Assembly: GCA_963942565.1 (NCBI GenBank)
Contig: OZ012686.1
Location: 6,320,117 to 6,384,116 of the forward strand
Source of the DNA: Maea johnstoni
Taxonomy: Eukaryota > Annelida > Polychaeta > Spionida > Magelonidae
Direction: 5' to 3'
DNA length: 64,000 nt
The notes beneath the pieces are model-generated. The model had not been told where the DNA came from. It saw nothing but the letters and a program-made list of their open reading frames with translations, and made no database searches. The position numbers and the translations under genes are program-made. Of the stretch, positions 24,669-35,480 are shown one piece after another. Within the stretch, counting starts at the first letter, position 1. Every line of letters begins with the position of its first letter.

Positions 24669-24779
24669 TTAATTGAAAACCATAATCAACAATACTATTA
24701 AACTCTAAGTTTATTCATCAATATTAAAGGGTTAATCAAAAACCATAATCAACAATACTATTAAACTCTAAGTTTATTC
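24669..24779 (+). repeat. Tandem duplication, unit about 60 bp
   Basis: Two near-identical copies of AACCATAATCAACAATACTA followed by TTAAACTCTAAGTTTATTC, each preceded by GGGTTAAT. Confidence 0.85.
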
Positions 24780-24933
24780 CTATAAGCCTCCTGACATCAC
24801 TATCCTAATAATAAAGTGGATATTCCAATGGGGCAACCCCCTGAGTATATAAGGGATTAAAGTCATGAACGATTTTCTCACATGCCTTTTGCTGGATTTG
24901 GACTCTGACAATAGTGAGTAGTCAGTGACCAAA
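24780..24933. other. Low-copy spacer
   Basis: No feature recognised. Confidence 0.35.
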
Positions 24934-25232
24934 ACCTTACACCACTCAGCCCAATGATGATATAGGGGAGTCAGGGGTCATGGGCAAGTGAAGAAAATGT
25001 CATGATCTCTCTCTCCACCTACATGTCAGTGTGCGATACCTTACACCACTCAGCCCACTGATGATATAGAGGAGTCGGGGTCATGGGCAAGTGAAGCAAA
25101 TGTCATGATCTCTCTCTCCACCTACATGTCAGTGTGCGATACCTTACACCACTCAGCCCACTGATGATATAGAGGAGTCGGGGTCATGGGCAAGTGAAGC
25201 AAATGTCATGATCTCTCTCTCCACCTACATGT
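24934..25232 (+). repeat. Tandem repeat, 103-bp unit, 2.9 copies
   Basis: Units start at 24934, 25038 and 25141 with ACCTTACACCACTCAGCCCA. Units two and three look identical and unit one differs by a few changes, so the last duplication is recent. Confidence 0.92.
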
Positions 25233-25543
25233 GACACTTGGCTCCTGCTCGATAAGCAATCACGACCCGTATTTCGATAGTGCTAAAAATTGCACAGTGC
25301 GTAGACAATTGTCTAATCTGTGAGACAGCTGTGGCTCTGAGATGGATGGCGAGAGTGGATCGAGATGATAGCTGGCGGCCCAATGGGAAGGTCACAGCAG
25401 GCTAACGAGGGACACGCGGGATCTCCATATTTGTGCCAACGACTGAAGTGTATGGTCAGACTGACCACTGACTGACCACTGCAATAGTGTTACGCAAGTA
25501 ATCTAGAACCGTTTCTCAGCTATCTCAGAATCAAGGATTCATC
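25233..25543. other. GC-richer low-copy sequence
   Basis: Balanced composition with short CTGACCACTGACTGACC runs near 25459. No gene seen. Confidence 0.4.
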
Positions 25544-25544
25544 T

Positions 25545-25590
<46 letters not shown>

Positions 25591-25592
25591 GA
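25544..25592 (+). repeat. (GAT)n microsatellite with degenerate continuation
   Basis: Pure TGA/GAT triplets here. Diluted GAT/GTT triplets continue to about 25702. Confidence 0.95.
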
Positions 25593-26310
25593 TGATGCTG
25601 CTGATTATGACGATGATACTTTTGATAATAATGACACATTAGTGAAATTCTGTTGCTGCTTTTGATGATGATGTTGATTAAAATGATGGTGATGTTGATG
25701 ATATTATAATATTGTCTTTTTTTGAACATTGAATCTTTCAAGTCGGTGCCTCTCATTTAGTGCACCTATTAGCTACAATTTGGGTATACCTACTGTCATT
25801 CCTAGCTGTGACCCATACCCAAATCCAACCACAAGATCTTCTGGCGGTGGTGTCCCCCAATTTTAGTTGTCTCAGATCTGGGAAACTAGAGAATGTAGCG
25901 TTGTCAATATCTGACCTCTGACTTCTCTAGAACCGAACCTCTTCCTGTATATTCAGCATGCAACATAATCACTTGCCCCGCTGCAAGTTAATTCGGCAAA
26001 AAATGGCAATCGGGCAAGCAAGACCAAACCCTAACTTCCACCCCCTTGGCAAGTAATGTTTTGGGCAGAGTCCTCACAATGTAACTCACCTTTGTATAAC
26101 AGAGTGGCAGGGCAAGTGGAAGTGCTGGAAGGGCAAGTAATATTTAGGGGCAGCTTGCCCCGCTTTGCAAGTAATGTTTTGAAACCTATGTTGCACCCTG
26201 ATAATGACATTTCATTAACACCTGCTGCCACAACCCCATTTCCAAGTGGCTGTGTACAGGCGCTGTTGGGAGCAGCGAGATATGAATAACCAGATGTTGA
26301 TGAGTGCAGG
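25593..26310. other. Low-copy sequence, no supported gene
   Basis: The phrase TTGCCCCGC(TTTG)CAAGT recurs at 25974 and 26154, with GGCAAGTAAT(G)TTTTG words at 26048 and 26168: a local imperfect repeat. Short overlapping frames carry no motif. Confidence 0.4.
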
Positions 26311-26532
26311 GGAGAGTTCTGGAGATCTCCTTTACAATTAAAGTCTGGACCTTCAGTATATTTGAAAATAACTTAGAAATTACTCTTAAAATCACAAAAT
26401 ATTTGAAGGAGAATTGTAAGTAAGATTTTGATCAACATTTCTCTTTCAAATATTTTTCTGAAATATTCTTACTTAGTGAGATATCACCAAAATAGTCAGG
26501 CAATTTTAGGTGGCCCAGGCATGAATGGGTTA
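26311..26532 (+). mobile_element. Family B copy
   Basis: From GGGAGAGTTCTGGAGATCTC to CCAGGCATGAATGGGTTAG. Confidence 0.7.
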
Positions 26533-26604
26533 GAACAGGTCAATCAGCACCAAATTTGAGCAGTAACCACAGATTTAAATTTGCCAAACAATGAATGTTT
26601 ATTT

Positions 26605-26796
26605 GACAGCTCAAAAATGGATCTGTAATATTTATGACAATAGTTTTGCTAAATCGGAATTATTTTACAAATTATTTGAAGGAGAGTTGTTGGTAGGGTT
26701 CTGATTAACATTTCCCCTTTAAATATTTTTCCAACTTTGCTTTCACTTCAAGACTTCTCCGAAATTTTGGCCTCAGTGAGCAGTAATGCATTGATG
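26605..26796 (+). mobile_element. Family B copy, degenerate
   Basis: Retains AAATTATTTGAAGGAGAGTT and the facing arm. Ends GAGCAGTAATGCATTGATGG. Confidence 0.65.
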
Positions 26797-26799
26797 GTT

Positions 26800-26992
26800 A
26801 CAGTGGCCAAAAGCGACCTGGCAATTTGGAAATCTTACAGGCTAAAGCACAATTGAGAAAATACTTGAAGAAGAAATGTTGATCAGAACATTTTCAACAA
26901 CTCCATCAAATATTTTGTATAATCATTCTTCTTTTCATTCTTAAGTGTGAGATGACAATTTCAAGATTAACAAGAGTATTAATGGGTTTATG
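26800..26992 (-). mobile_element. Family B copy, opposite orientation
   Basis: TTACAGTGGCCAAAAGCGAC to GAGTATTAATGGG. It abuts the previous copy, forming a B-B inverted pair. Confidence 0.65.
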
Positions 26993-27027
26993 CTAAGGTG
27001 ATTCTCTGATATTTGGAGTGGTTATCG

Positions 27028-27812
27028 TTAACCCTTCCAATGCTAAGGCTACCAAAGAACATTGGATGCAAAGATTTTTGAAAACCATCTAAACCCTGTC
27101 ATATTGGTATTTATTGAAAAGCTCTCGCTGAGTACTCTCAGATGAGTACACACAAAAAATGTGACAAGTTTTTTCTTGTCAAAACCTTGTCATATTGACA
27201 AGTTAAGGCTCGTCAAGTACGCTGACGAGTTTTTGACAACCCTGCAAAGTGGGTTGTCAAAAACTAGTCAAAAGGTTGTCAAGTACGTATCCCATAATGC
27301 ACTGCTCAACTCAGAACGAGGCTCTAATGGAGGACAAAGGAGCTGAATCAAAGTAATTACTGTATTTCATATCCATTCAATATCTGCTTAAATATGATCC
27401 ATCTTGCATTATTTTTCCAATAACATATTAAACAAACTGAATATTTTGGACATGCCGGTATTTTAGGAATGTTTTGAGTGCAATGTGAAGCATATTTTCA
27501 AATGTGGGATTATTGTTTTCTTTTTTGTCAAAATTAGTTTATAAATGTGCATATATCTCCAATTTGCCACTGCAAGATCCAGTATTGAACTTTTGGGTCA
27601 GTAATTTTTATTGTGTCCTTTTTGGCGTTTTTTTTTGGGAAATAAATAAAAAGTTTCGCCACAGAAACTCGTCTTGACAAACGTAAACTCGTCGTTTTGG
27701 GCACCATCGAAATGACGACCCAAAACTTGTCAATATGACAAACTTTTGACAAGTTTTTGAGCCCCATATTTTTTGTGTGTACCCATGTGCCAGGATTTCA
27801 GTAATTTTTAAG
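27028..27812 (+). mobile_element. Family A copy split by a nested TA-target element
   Basis: Starts TTAACCCTTCCAATGCTAAG at 27028, is interrupted after GATGAGTA (27148), and resumes with TACCCATGTGCCAGG at 27780. The right end has degenerated. A host phrase, GGTGATTCTCTGATATTTGG, lies just before it at 26998 and recurs after it at 27840 (GGCGATTCCCTGATATTTGG), so host flank was duplicated around the element. Confidence 0.8.
27149..27779 (+). mobile_element. Nested TA-target DNA element, 631 bp
   Basis: Perfect 11-bp terminal repeats (CACACAAAAAA), extended imperfectly inward by facing TGACAAGTTTT-type words. It is flanked by TA at 27147-27148 and 27780-27781. The interrupted family A sequence resumes exactly after it, which fixes both ends. 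Neither frame (27161-27346 plus, 27534-27767 minus) resembles a transposase, so it is non-autonomous, probably of the Tc1/mariner superfamily. The TGACAAG word is repeated many times in the two subterminal regions, as expected for transposase-binding sites. Confidence 0.85.
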
Positions 27813-28658
27813 TATTAATGGGTAAATGAGTTAATGCTAAGGCGATTCCCTGATATTTGGAATGTTTATTGTTTAGGCAATCCTTAATGATATATCTTTA
27901 ATTGAGCATGAAGCAGGAAGAGGAAGAAGACATGTGTTCATGCTTGACCGTCTTTGACCAGAGATATTCCGACCAGTATCGCACGGTTTGGTGGCCAAAG
28001 TTTTCATGCAAGATCGTCCATTAATCAAGCCAGGGACAGTTCAATCTGGCCGCTTTCCACATGATCGAAACCAATTAGCAATGACCACAATCGTCAAGCG
28101 CGGGTCGACATCTCCGTCTTTTGTTACCCGAGGCGGGCATTCGGGCGTCCGGGCCAGCAAGTGGCTGGAGGGGCGTCATCAATAACAGGCATGACAGAAT
28201 AATCATCACGCTTATGAATGGATTGCCAAACATGGCCGTCCGAGTTCGGGATAACGATCGCTGGCGCTACTTGATCAAGACGTCGCCGTACGGAATCAGC
28301 ATCCTCCATCATCATCACCTTTCACTTATCGTGTTCCGTATTCGACCAGAAACTCGTTCCGAAGACGCAAGATGATTACGACGTATCGCCTTACAAAGCC
28401 CCGGACTCCGGGGCTGAAAGAAATGCAAGCTCGAGGCTCCAATTGCAAGGGGCAACAATTAACTATCATCTATTAAAGGTGCAGTCTTAAGATCTTTGCA
28501 CTATCGCTAATTGATACCTGGTCCTATTGCAATCAATCAGAAACGATACACCTATTCTGAAAATGAGCTGGACATTAATATGCTGTCAATCTAAACATAT
28601 CTTAGCAATACCCTGGGACTATCAACATGCTCTATTATCATATTTCATATGCATTCTT
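27813..28658. other. GC-richer low-copy island
   Basis: 27960-28440 is CpG-rich and repeat-free (CGATCGCTGGCGCTAC, CGTCGCCGTACGGAATC). Overlapping frames occur on both strands with no recognisable domain. It could hold a conserved non-coding element. Confidence 0.4.
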
Positions 28659-28660
28659 CT

Positions 28661-28692
<32 letters not shown>

Positions 28693-28708
28693 CATATATA
28701 TATATATA
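28659..28708 (+). repeat. (AT)n microsatellite, about 50 bp
   Basis: AT run with two ACAT interruptions. Confidence 0.95.
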
Positions 28709-28715
28709 AAAAGCC

Positions 28716-28787
28716 CAGGTTCACAAAATATTTGAAGAAGTGTTGTACTTTTGCTTCTGATCAACATTTCTCCTTCAAATAGTTATC
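28716..28787 (+). mobile_element. Family B hairpin fragment
   Basis: Only the central hairpin arms remain (ACAAAATATTTGAAGAAGTG and CATTTCTCCTTCAAATAG). Confidence 0.6.
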
Positions 28788-29245
28788 CTATCCTTATATC
28801 ATCTACACTTAATAGCCCATTGTGTTAAAAAGGGCAATGTTCATTTTCGCCATGTCCTGGAAGTTGGTCTGTTAGGAAACATTTTGTTTTCTTACCCCAT
28901 AAAATTCAAAATTGGTATTCTTCAAAGAAATGTTTACCTATCCAGAAAGGAGGTCTTCAGGAAACTGCCTGTCCAAAAGACAGTCCAACGTCCCAGTTGT
29001 CATGTTATACCATATAATTCAAAGGTCACTTGATCGTACTAGACTGATAAATTGGTATAATATCATATTACTGAAGCCACAATGTCCTTCTAATGTATTA
29101 GATTGTATATCCCCAGGCCTGCAATACTCTGATAACAGCAAATCTCTCATGACATTTGCATCTGAAAAAGTGCACATCTGGTCTAGAATTTACACCTATT
29201 AAATAGAGTACTATTCAAAAAGAATTTGAAGATAAATATTGTTAA
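28788..29245. other. Low-copy sequence, no supported gene
   Basis: A 96-codon plus frame at 28912-29202 has no recognised family and AT-rich codons. I do not call it. Confidence 0.4.
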
Positions 29246-29474
29246 ACCTTTCATAGCTGGAGATCTGCATGACAGGAGTTGTCTGGACCTTAGATACTTT
29301 TTAAAATAATTTTGGAATTAATCATAAATTCACAAAATATTTGAAGGAGAGTTGTGGGTTTGATCTTCATCATCCTTTCTCCTTCAAATATTTTGTGAAA
29401 ATTTCTTTTGTTAGAGAGATATCACTAAAATAGTCAGGCCGTTATGGGCACTTAATAGGCATGAAAGGGTAAAA
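29246..29474 (+). mobile_element. Family B TTAA MITE, decayed ends
   Basis: Begins TTAAACCTTTCATAGCTGGA and ends AGGCATGAAAGGGTAAAA. Confidence 0.75.
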
Positions 29475-29892
29475 CGTACCTGACTAAAATGGTAATCCTT
29501 TTTGCATTTAAATGCATTTATGAGATGTACTCTTATCAGCATTAAACAGCATTTCCATGATACAGATTGTTACATATTGTTCTACAAATTGCTTATCTAC
29601 AATCATCAGGTAATGCAGTCGGGTAAATAAAATGCTGATGCAACCTAACTGCATTCATCTACATGCATTGTCTGCAAATCTCCAAAGTATTTCAACACTG
29701 ATTTAAGAATTAAAAAAAGTATTTCAACACATTATTCAAATATAATTTGGCATCAGACTTTAGAAGGGAAAATTACAATTTGGACTCACAAGAGTTAATA
29801 AAAGCTCCCCTAATTCACTTCAACTATTAGGGAAGTAAATTACCTTTGTCTTATGTGTTCAGAAAATGGTTAATCCGAACCGAAAAGAAACC
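29475..29892. other. Low-copy AT-rich sequence
   Basis: No feature recognised. Confidence 0.4.
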
Positions 29893-30427
29893 TAGTGGAA
29901 AAGTTCTGAAGAAACTATTGAAGGTAATGTACTTTCTTTTACACTAGGAGTATCTTTTTGTGCAGGTTTACATAGTCGTGTTACAATCTCAGCCATTTGT
30001 CTCTCTGTTTCCATATCTAGGCACGTAAAAGTTTGGAAGAAACTTTTGAAAGGTAATGTACTTTCTTTCACACTAGGAGTATCTTTTCGCGCAGGTTTGC
30101 ATGGTCATGTTACAATCTCAGCCATTTGTCTCTCTGTTTCCAATATATATCTAGGCACGTAAAAGTTTGGACAAAACTTTTGAAAGGTAAAGTACTTTCC
30201 TTCACACTAGAAGTATCTTTTTGCGCAGGTTTGCATGGTCATGTTACAATCTCAGCTATTTCACTGTCTGTTTCCATATCTAGGCACGTAAAAGTTTGGA
30301 AGAAACTTTTGAAAGCTAATGTACTTTCTTTACATTAGAGGTATTTTTTGCGCAGGTTTGCATCGGGTCATGTTACAATCTCTGCTATTTCACTGTCTGT
30401 TTCCAAGATATATCTAGGCACGTAAAA
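29893..30427 (+). repeat. Tandem array, 129-134 bp unit, about 4 copies, with splice-like signals
   Basis: Units align from GCACGTAAAAGTTTGGAAGA at 30021, 30155, 30284 and 30418; the first partial unit starts near 29896. In each full unit a pyrimidine-rich TCT(C)TCTGTTTCCAT...CTAG precedes the block and GGTAATGTACTTTC follows it, so a 32-base block is bracketed by AG and GT. The fourth unit has GCTAATG where GT would be. The 32-base block is not a multiple of three. This may be a duplicated intron/mini-exon segment or a chance resemblance in a satellite. Confidence 0.85.
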
Positions 30428-30636
30428 ACCGTATTAAAGCGAAATCAAGATGGTGATACCCCTCGAAACTCCTCATCGCTCTTCGGGGTCATTTATTTCA
30501 TTTAGTGGTCGAGGTTTGTCCATTTTTTCCCTTGATCTCCCGGCTCAGCCTCGCTGACTCCATGACTTCTGGCTAATGGAGGCATGTCTGCAGCCGAAGG
30601 CACGTGAAAATCGTATTAGAGTGAAATCAAGATGCG
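30417..30636 (+). repeat. Separate 36-base direct repeat just after the array
   Basis: AGGCACGTAAAAACCGTATT at 30417 and AGGCACGTGAAAATCGTATT at 30598 each continue with AGCGAAATCAAGATG or AGTGAAATCAAGATG. The intervening 145 bases are GC-richer. Confidence 0.75.
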
Positions 30637-32029
30637 GCGTTCGCCTCGGACAGGAAGCAGGACCCATACCATTAGCGGCAAACCGTGATTAAGTGCGCAA
30701 AAAGATTTCCGCCTAAGCTGCCTTTGTAAGAATCGTAGATCCGTTCTTATAACTACGGCTTTAAACGCGAGTGATTACCCCAGCAGTGGGCCAAGCCTGG
30801 GCCCGTAGAAACACTGCAAACACAATAGTTGACCTGTAAGAAGGCCGCCCCCCCCTCCCTAGAAAACAGCATCAGGTTAGCTGACAAGAATACTAACACC
30901 TCAATATCCATAGTAAAACTATGGAAATATATTCCACTCATAGTTTTTCTCTTAGAAGAAATAATCTTCCATCAAAGTATTTTAAACAATATAAAATAAC
31001 CCCTTATATACCATGTTAATTTTGTACACACTCTAATTATTGCATGCTGATTTTGAATAACATTGGCTATTATACCAGCGTGTTTGTAAGATATTAGCAT
31101 AGGCATTGGATGTCCATTAATAATGGTGCACAGTTTAATAAATGCAGACTTCAGGGGTGCGCAAAGTATTCGCATTAATTCTACTGCCGCAATATTAACA
31201 CTGTATACAGTATGTTAATACATATTATTGAGGAAATTTTCAAATCTCACAGGTGTTCGATTTCGCTTTTACAAGAGAAGATATTTTGCAATTGGTAGGC
31301 AATTTATAAAACAAAGTGTTCAACTTATAGAATATTATTCTACTTATAAGTGGTGTTCATGTTTTATTTCAATTTTCAAAGAATACAATCAGAACAGATC
31401 ATAAATGTTACAATAATATAAGATTAGATACAAGAAACCAGTCTTGAAATGTCAGTATTATAGTGTTATTATTTATGCCAAAAAGGTCTGTTCTGATTGA
31501 AAGATATGGATTGGTACCAGTACTCGATACAAATACCAAATAACTTATTATCGAATGGGAGAAAGCATTGTATCGAATAAGTTAAATATTGTATCAAATT
31601 AGTTAAAATATAAAACATATATAAAACACTTAATTGCTACCTGGATGTCTCCGCTCAACAGCGGTTTGCTATTTGTGAGTGAAATTTCTGAACCTAAAAG
31701 TGCTAAATTCAACAAAATTAGGTCCCCCAATGAAGGCGGGCAGTATCACTAAAATAGTGTTAAGGAAATACGGATTGCTATATCGTATCGTATAACACAA
31801 ATATAAAAGGTGCCAACCTATTTAAATACCACTCTGGCAAAGAGGACCAGAGTCACCACTCAGCCAATATGGGACCATTATTATTTGCTTCTAACTTCTC
31901 TCAAATGCAAATTAAACTACAATAGGATTTCTTTCTAGCTCTTATTGTAATTTTTTTCTAACAAACAATTATTCATTGTGGTTTTCTTTACTTTAATCAT
32001 CACATTCAATGAAACCATTGATGAGAATG
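30637..32029. other. Low-copy sequence of 1.4 kb, no gene seen
   Basis: AT-rich apart from 30640-30860. A GTACCAGTACTCGATAC phrase near 31516 is related to the degenerate array at 52290. Confidence 0.45.
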
Positions 32030-32237
32030 TAGGGCCTGCTCTGATACCCTTGCGGTCTAAGGCATTGCCACTGACTGCTAACTGTCTTTCACCCGTACTG
32101 CCAGGATTTGAATCCTGGCTAGGGCATGTGAGAATGTTGCCAGTGACTTGGGGTCAGGTGGTGTTTTTTGCGGGTACTACGATTTCCTCCACCACTTTTT
32201 TCCTCAACTGGCTAACTGGAATATGGCAGAAAAAATG
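32030..32237 (+). mobile_element. tRNA-derived SINE, near full length
   Basis: The head resembles a tRNA gene, with an A-box-like TGCGGTCTAAGGCA at 32051 and a B-box-like GGATTTGAATCC at 32104-32115. The body (GTTGCCAGTGACTTGGGGTC, GCGGGTACTACGATTTCCTC, TATGGCAGAAAAAATG) recurs without a head at 53081-53205. RNA polymerase III boxes plus a shared body define a SINE. GGGTACTCCGGTTTCCTCC-type bodies are known from SINEs of marine invertebrates. Confidence 0.7.
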
Positions 32238-32592
32238 ACGATTATCAAAATACAAACTCCAAATGATAAAAATGTATTTTTCCTAAAATTCTACATGGCT
32301 TGTTCATGAATAGAAATAGAGATGAAGTTAAATATTTCAATGCAATTACAAAGTAACATGAACATTTATATGGATGAATGGGTTTAGACATAATGTACTG
32401 ATCTAGCTGACTGGACAGGAAAATATATGAAAGCATGGTCTGGCTAGTGGTTATCCTCATTAAGCGATCAGCTTCATAAAGATCGTAAGTAGAGATTGAT
32501 GATAAAAGCTTCTGAGGCATCTGCCAAACTGTATTACCTGCCCCCATCTCACAAACAACCCTGAGTGATAGAGACAGCCACTGTGTAAACTT
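32238..32592. other. Low-copy sequence, no gene seen
   Basis: A 133-codon minus frame (32245-32646) runs out of this stretch into a family A copy, so it is chance. Confidence 0.45.
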
Positions 32593-32809
32593 AAACCCTT
32601 TCCATGCTGATAGGAGGCTAGTTTCGTCCAAAGCACACGGGCGCAAGGTCTTTCGAAAACCATCTAAACCCTGTCATGTTGATATTCATTAGATAGCTCT
32701 CGCTGAGTACTCTCAGATGAGTACCCATTTAATAGGGTTTCAGTCATTTTTTATCATTTTTGCATTATTTTGTATTGGCAAAATTAGCCACCACCAGCAT
32801 AAGGGTTAA
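32593..32809 (+). mobile_element. Family A TTAA MITE
   Basis: Begins TTAAACCCTTTCCATGCTG and ends CAGCATAAGGG with TTAA at 32806-32809. Confidence 0.8.
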
Positions 32810-33289
32810 ATAACACATAGAGATGCCTATACAACCAACACACAATCATCTCCACCGCACCTTTCGCTGATTATTTACATGCGCCTAAATCAGCATGACA
32901 GCACCCTTCATTGTCGGAGAAGCGAATTGGCCCCCGCCCCTGACATACCGGCCGTAAAATAGAAGAAGCTTCATTAAGTAATGGACAACAAATTGCCGAT
33001 GATGTTAATTGTGATGCTAAATCCCACGATTATTAGGAAGCCCGGTAGCGTTACGAGTACCAGGGGGACGGAAACAAGCCAGGATCGTCAAATGAATCAT
33101 AGACTGATTTGAGACTTATCCCGCATCTTTGACAGCCTCGCACGTGGAGTCGTATAGAAGCAGGTAAATGAGGTCAAAGGTCATCGATCATCCCCGCATC
33201 CAATCATTTAATCCTTTCTCACCGATACTACACACACAGGGAATTTCACTATCACTACTGGGCCTGTCATCAATTTGTCAATATTAAGG
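32810..33289. other. GC-richer low-copy island with a DR1 site
   Basis: Repeat-free and CpG-containing from 32860 to 33230. No supported frame. Confidence 0.45.
33171..33183 (+). promoter_or_regulatory. Perfect DR1 nuclear-receptor site
   Basis: AGGTCAAAGGTCA: two consensus half-sites separated by one A, the form bound by HNF4, COUP-TF and RXR-type dimers in animals. It lies in a low-copy island, which favours function, but no gene is near in this window. Confidence 0.45.
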
Positions 33290-33589
33290 ATTATCATCAT
33301 TATTATAAATTATTATCATTATTATTATTATCATTATTATTATCATAATTATCATCATTACTATTATCATTATCATTATTATTTATTATAGATAGTACTT
33401 TTGGTACTATCATCATTATTATAATTATATCTATTTTTATTTATTTATCTTTTAATATCATTATTATCATCTTTATTATCTTCATTGTCATTAATATCAT
33501 TATCATCATTATCATTATTATTACTATAATGATGATGATGATGAAGATGATGATAGTGATGATGTTGATGATGATGGTGATGATGATGT

Positions 33590-33632
<43 letters not shown>

Positions 33633-33640
33633 ATCATGGT
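33290..33640 (+). repeat. Interrupted (ATT)/(ATC)n then (GAT)n microsatellite
   Basis: ATT/ATC triplets to about 33528, then GAT triplets, purest at 33585-33630. Confidence 0.95.
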
Positions 33641-34187
33641 ATCATGACAATGAGAATAATAATGATGATACTCATCAGAACAATTATGACAAAAGTGATT
33701 ACAACAACAATGATTGGAGATGATATCAGGTCAGCTAAAATATATTTACTTTTACCATAACCGATTTCTTTAAAGAACTACCAACCTTGGTGTCAGACAA
33801 TTGATAAAAGGGGAGATAAATAAGTGTGTAAGAATGACATTAAGCTAGTTAAGTTACAAAACCACAACAAGATTATCTAGGAAACTTCTATATTATGCAT
33901 TCAAGATATTATCTGAAATATGTACAGCATAAAGCACTCTGAATAAAAACCTATGATGATCTTAAGTAAAAAATTAAGAGCTGTGTTTATGATTTAAATA
34001 CATTATCTGTAATCCACTATCTGGAACTGTATCTGTAACCCAATTACTTCATACCACTGGTATGAGTACATGAAAAAACTTCTTGGCCATTCAAGATATC
34101 ATATTATCTAACTTTGCAAAGAAATTCCTTTTCCGTGAGAAAAAGGGATGCTATTAACTAATGTACCCTCTTCACGCCATATAATTA
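33641..34187. other. Low-copy AT-rich sequence
   Basis: No feature recognised. Confidence 0.4.
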
Positions 34188-34629
34188 CCGTATTTGCTTG
34201 ATTAAGCGCACCGTGAGGGTAGAGGTTGGAAATTTTTTCTGTAGAAGGGGTGTTGTCAAACATCTGTATAACCACACCCCTCAATGATTGCCGATTGGAG
34301 TGTAATGACCGTTATTGCACCTTCGCACTCTCGCTGTTCAGCGTGCTTAGACGTTTGCTGCAACAATCCCCACATGAAAAGATTGTTAATTGCATGGTCA
34401 ATAGTATAATCATGCGGCAAATATGAACAGTGAGAGCGCGAAGGGGCTGCTGAAATGGCGGAATTCAGCGCTGGTTTGCAGAAATGGCAAGATGTTTTGG
34501 TTACTTCTGGGGGGAGATTTAACAATAGGAGACGATCTTATATTAGGCACTTGCAGGTCCCCCAATTCCCGCGAAAAATAGGGGGATGCGCTTATTCGGG
34601 ACTGTGCGCTTAATCAAGCGAAATTACGG
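34188..34629 (+). mobile_element. Family C TA-target MITE, copy 2
   Basis: TA at 34186-34187 and 34630-34631. The left end CCGTATTTGCTTGATTAAGC faces the right end GCTTAATCAAGCGAAATTACGG (one base longer). It shares CTTCGCACTCTCGCTGTTCA and GCGCTGGTTTGCAGAAATGG with copy 1 at 4462, in the same orientation. Confidence 0.75.
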
Positions 34630-34659
34630 TAAGTTGCGGCCTTTCCAAGCTTTGCTCGC

Positions 34660-35020
34660 TATTGGAAGACTATGAACAAGTCTTCCTCATAAGATTTTGT
34701 AAAATTATTCTCAATTCCCAAGTTTTTGTCAAAAGTGTTATAGATCCAGACCACAATTTCTTTAGAAACTCATTAATACAAACCCCTTATGCTTGCAAAT
34801 CTCCAGGAAAATCTTTGTGTAGTTCTCTAATACTTTTAAAAATATCTTTGGAATAATTTTTAGCCAGTATTGGGAAGATCTTTGGTGGAGAATATGTTTG
34901 TGCAGAGTCTGGGTCTCTGGGATGAACATTTCTCCTTCAAATGTTTTCTGAAAATAACTTTTATAGGAGTGATATTGGTAAAATATTTTGGCTGCCACAT
35001 GCATGAATGGTTTAAGACAC
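34660..35020. mobile_element. Two family B pieces
   Basis: 34660-34780 is a minus right half (AAGATTTTGTAAAATTATTC to GATCCAGACCACAATTTC). 34781-35020 is a decayed plus copy ending CATGCATGAATGGTTTAA. Confidence 0.6.
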
Positions 35021-35194
35021 ATCATAGCACTTGGTACTGATTACCCTGTAGCTGAAAATTTTGAAGTTGAGTTATCAAAATGATCTAATCGCAAACTACA
35101 ACAACACATTTTGCAGAAACTTAATTTATCATGCTATCAAGATATAATCTATCTTAAACCCTACATACACCCCTCCCCTAAGACACTTGCACTT

Positions 35195-35480
35195 TGAAAT
35201 TAACTCATCAATGGCCGTAGCACCGAAAAAAGTCCAGATTTCTTGAAAAATATCTTTGTGATCATAGCATATTTTCTAATACTTGAAAAAGATATTTGAA
35301 AAAAAAGTTTTTTTTAAGAAATTCTTTAAAAAAAAGAATGTTTATAAGACTCCAACTCACAACTCCCCTTAGATATTTTGTGAATTACTGTTTAATATCT
35401 AAAGAATGTTATTAGATGAAACATAGGTTTATAACATGACACTTGTCATTTTAAGGGATCTTGTAGCAGGCCTAAGTGGA
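35195..35480 (-). mobile_element. Degenerate, expanded family B copy
   Basis: Starts TTAACTCATCAATGGCCGTA and ends AGCAGGCCTAAGTGGATTAA. Longer than usual because of an A/T-rich expansion at 35290-35340. Confidence 0.5.

Noticed and set aside
32104-32115. tRNA gene
   Set aside because: The B-box-like word is part of a SINE head. The stem pairing needed for a functional tRNA cloverleaf is not visible and the sequence runs into the SINE body.
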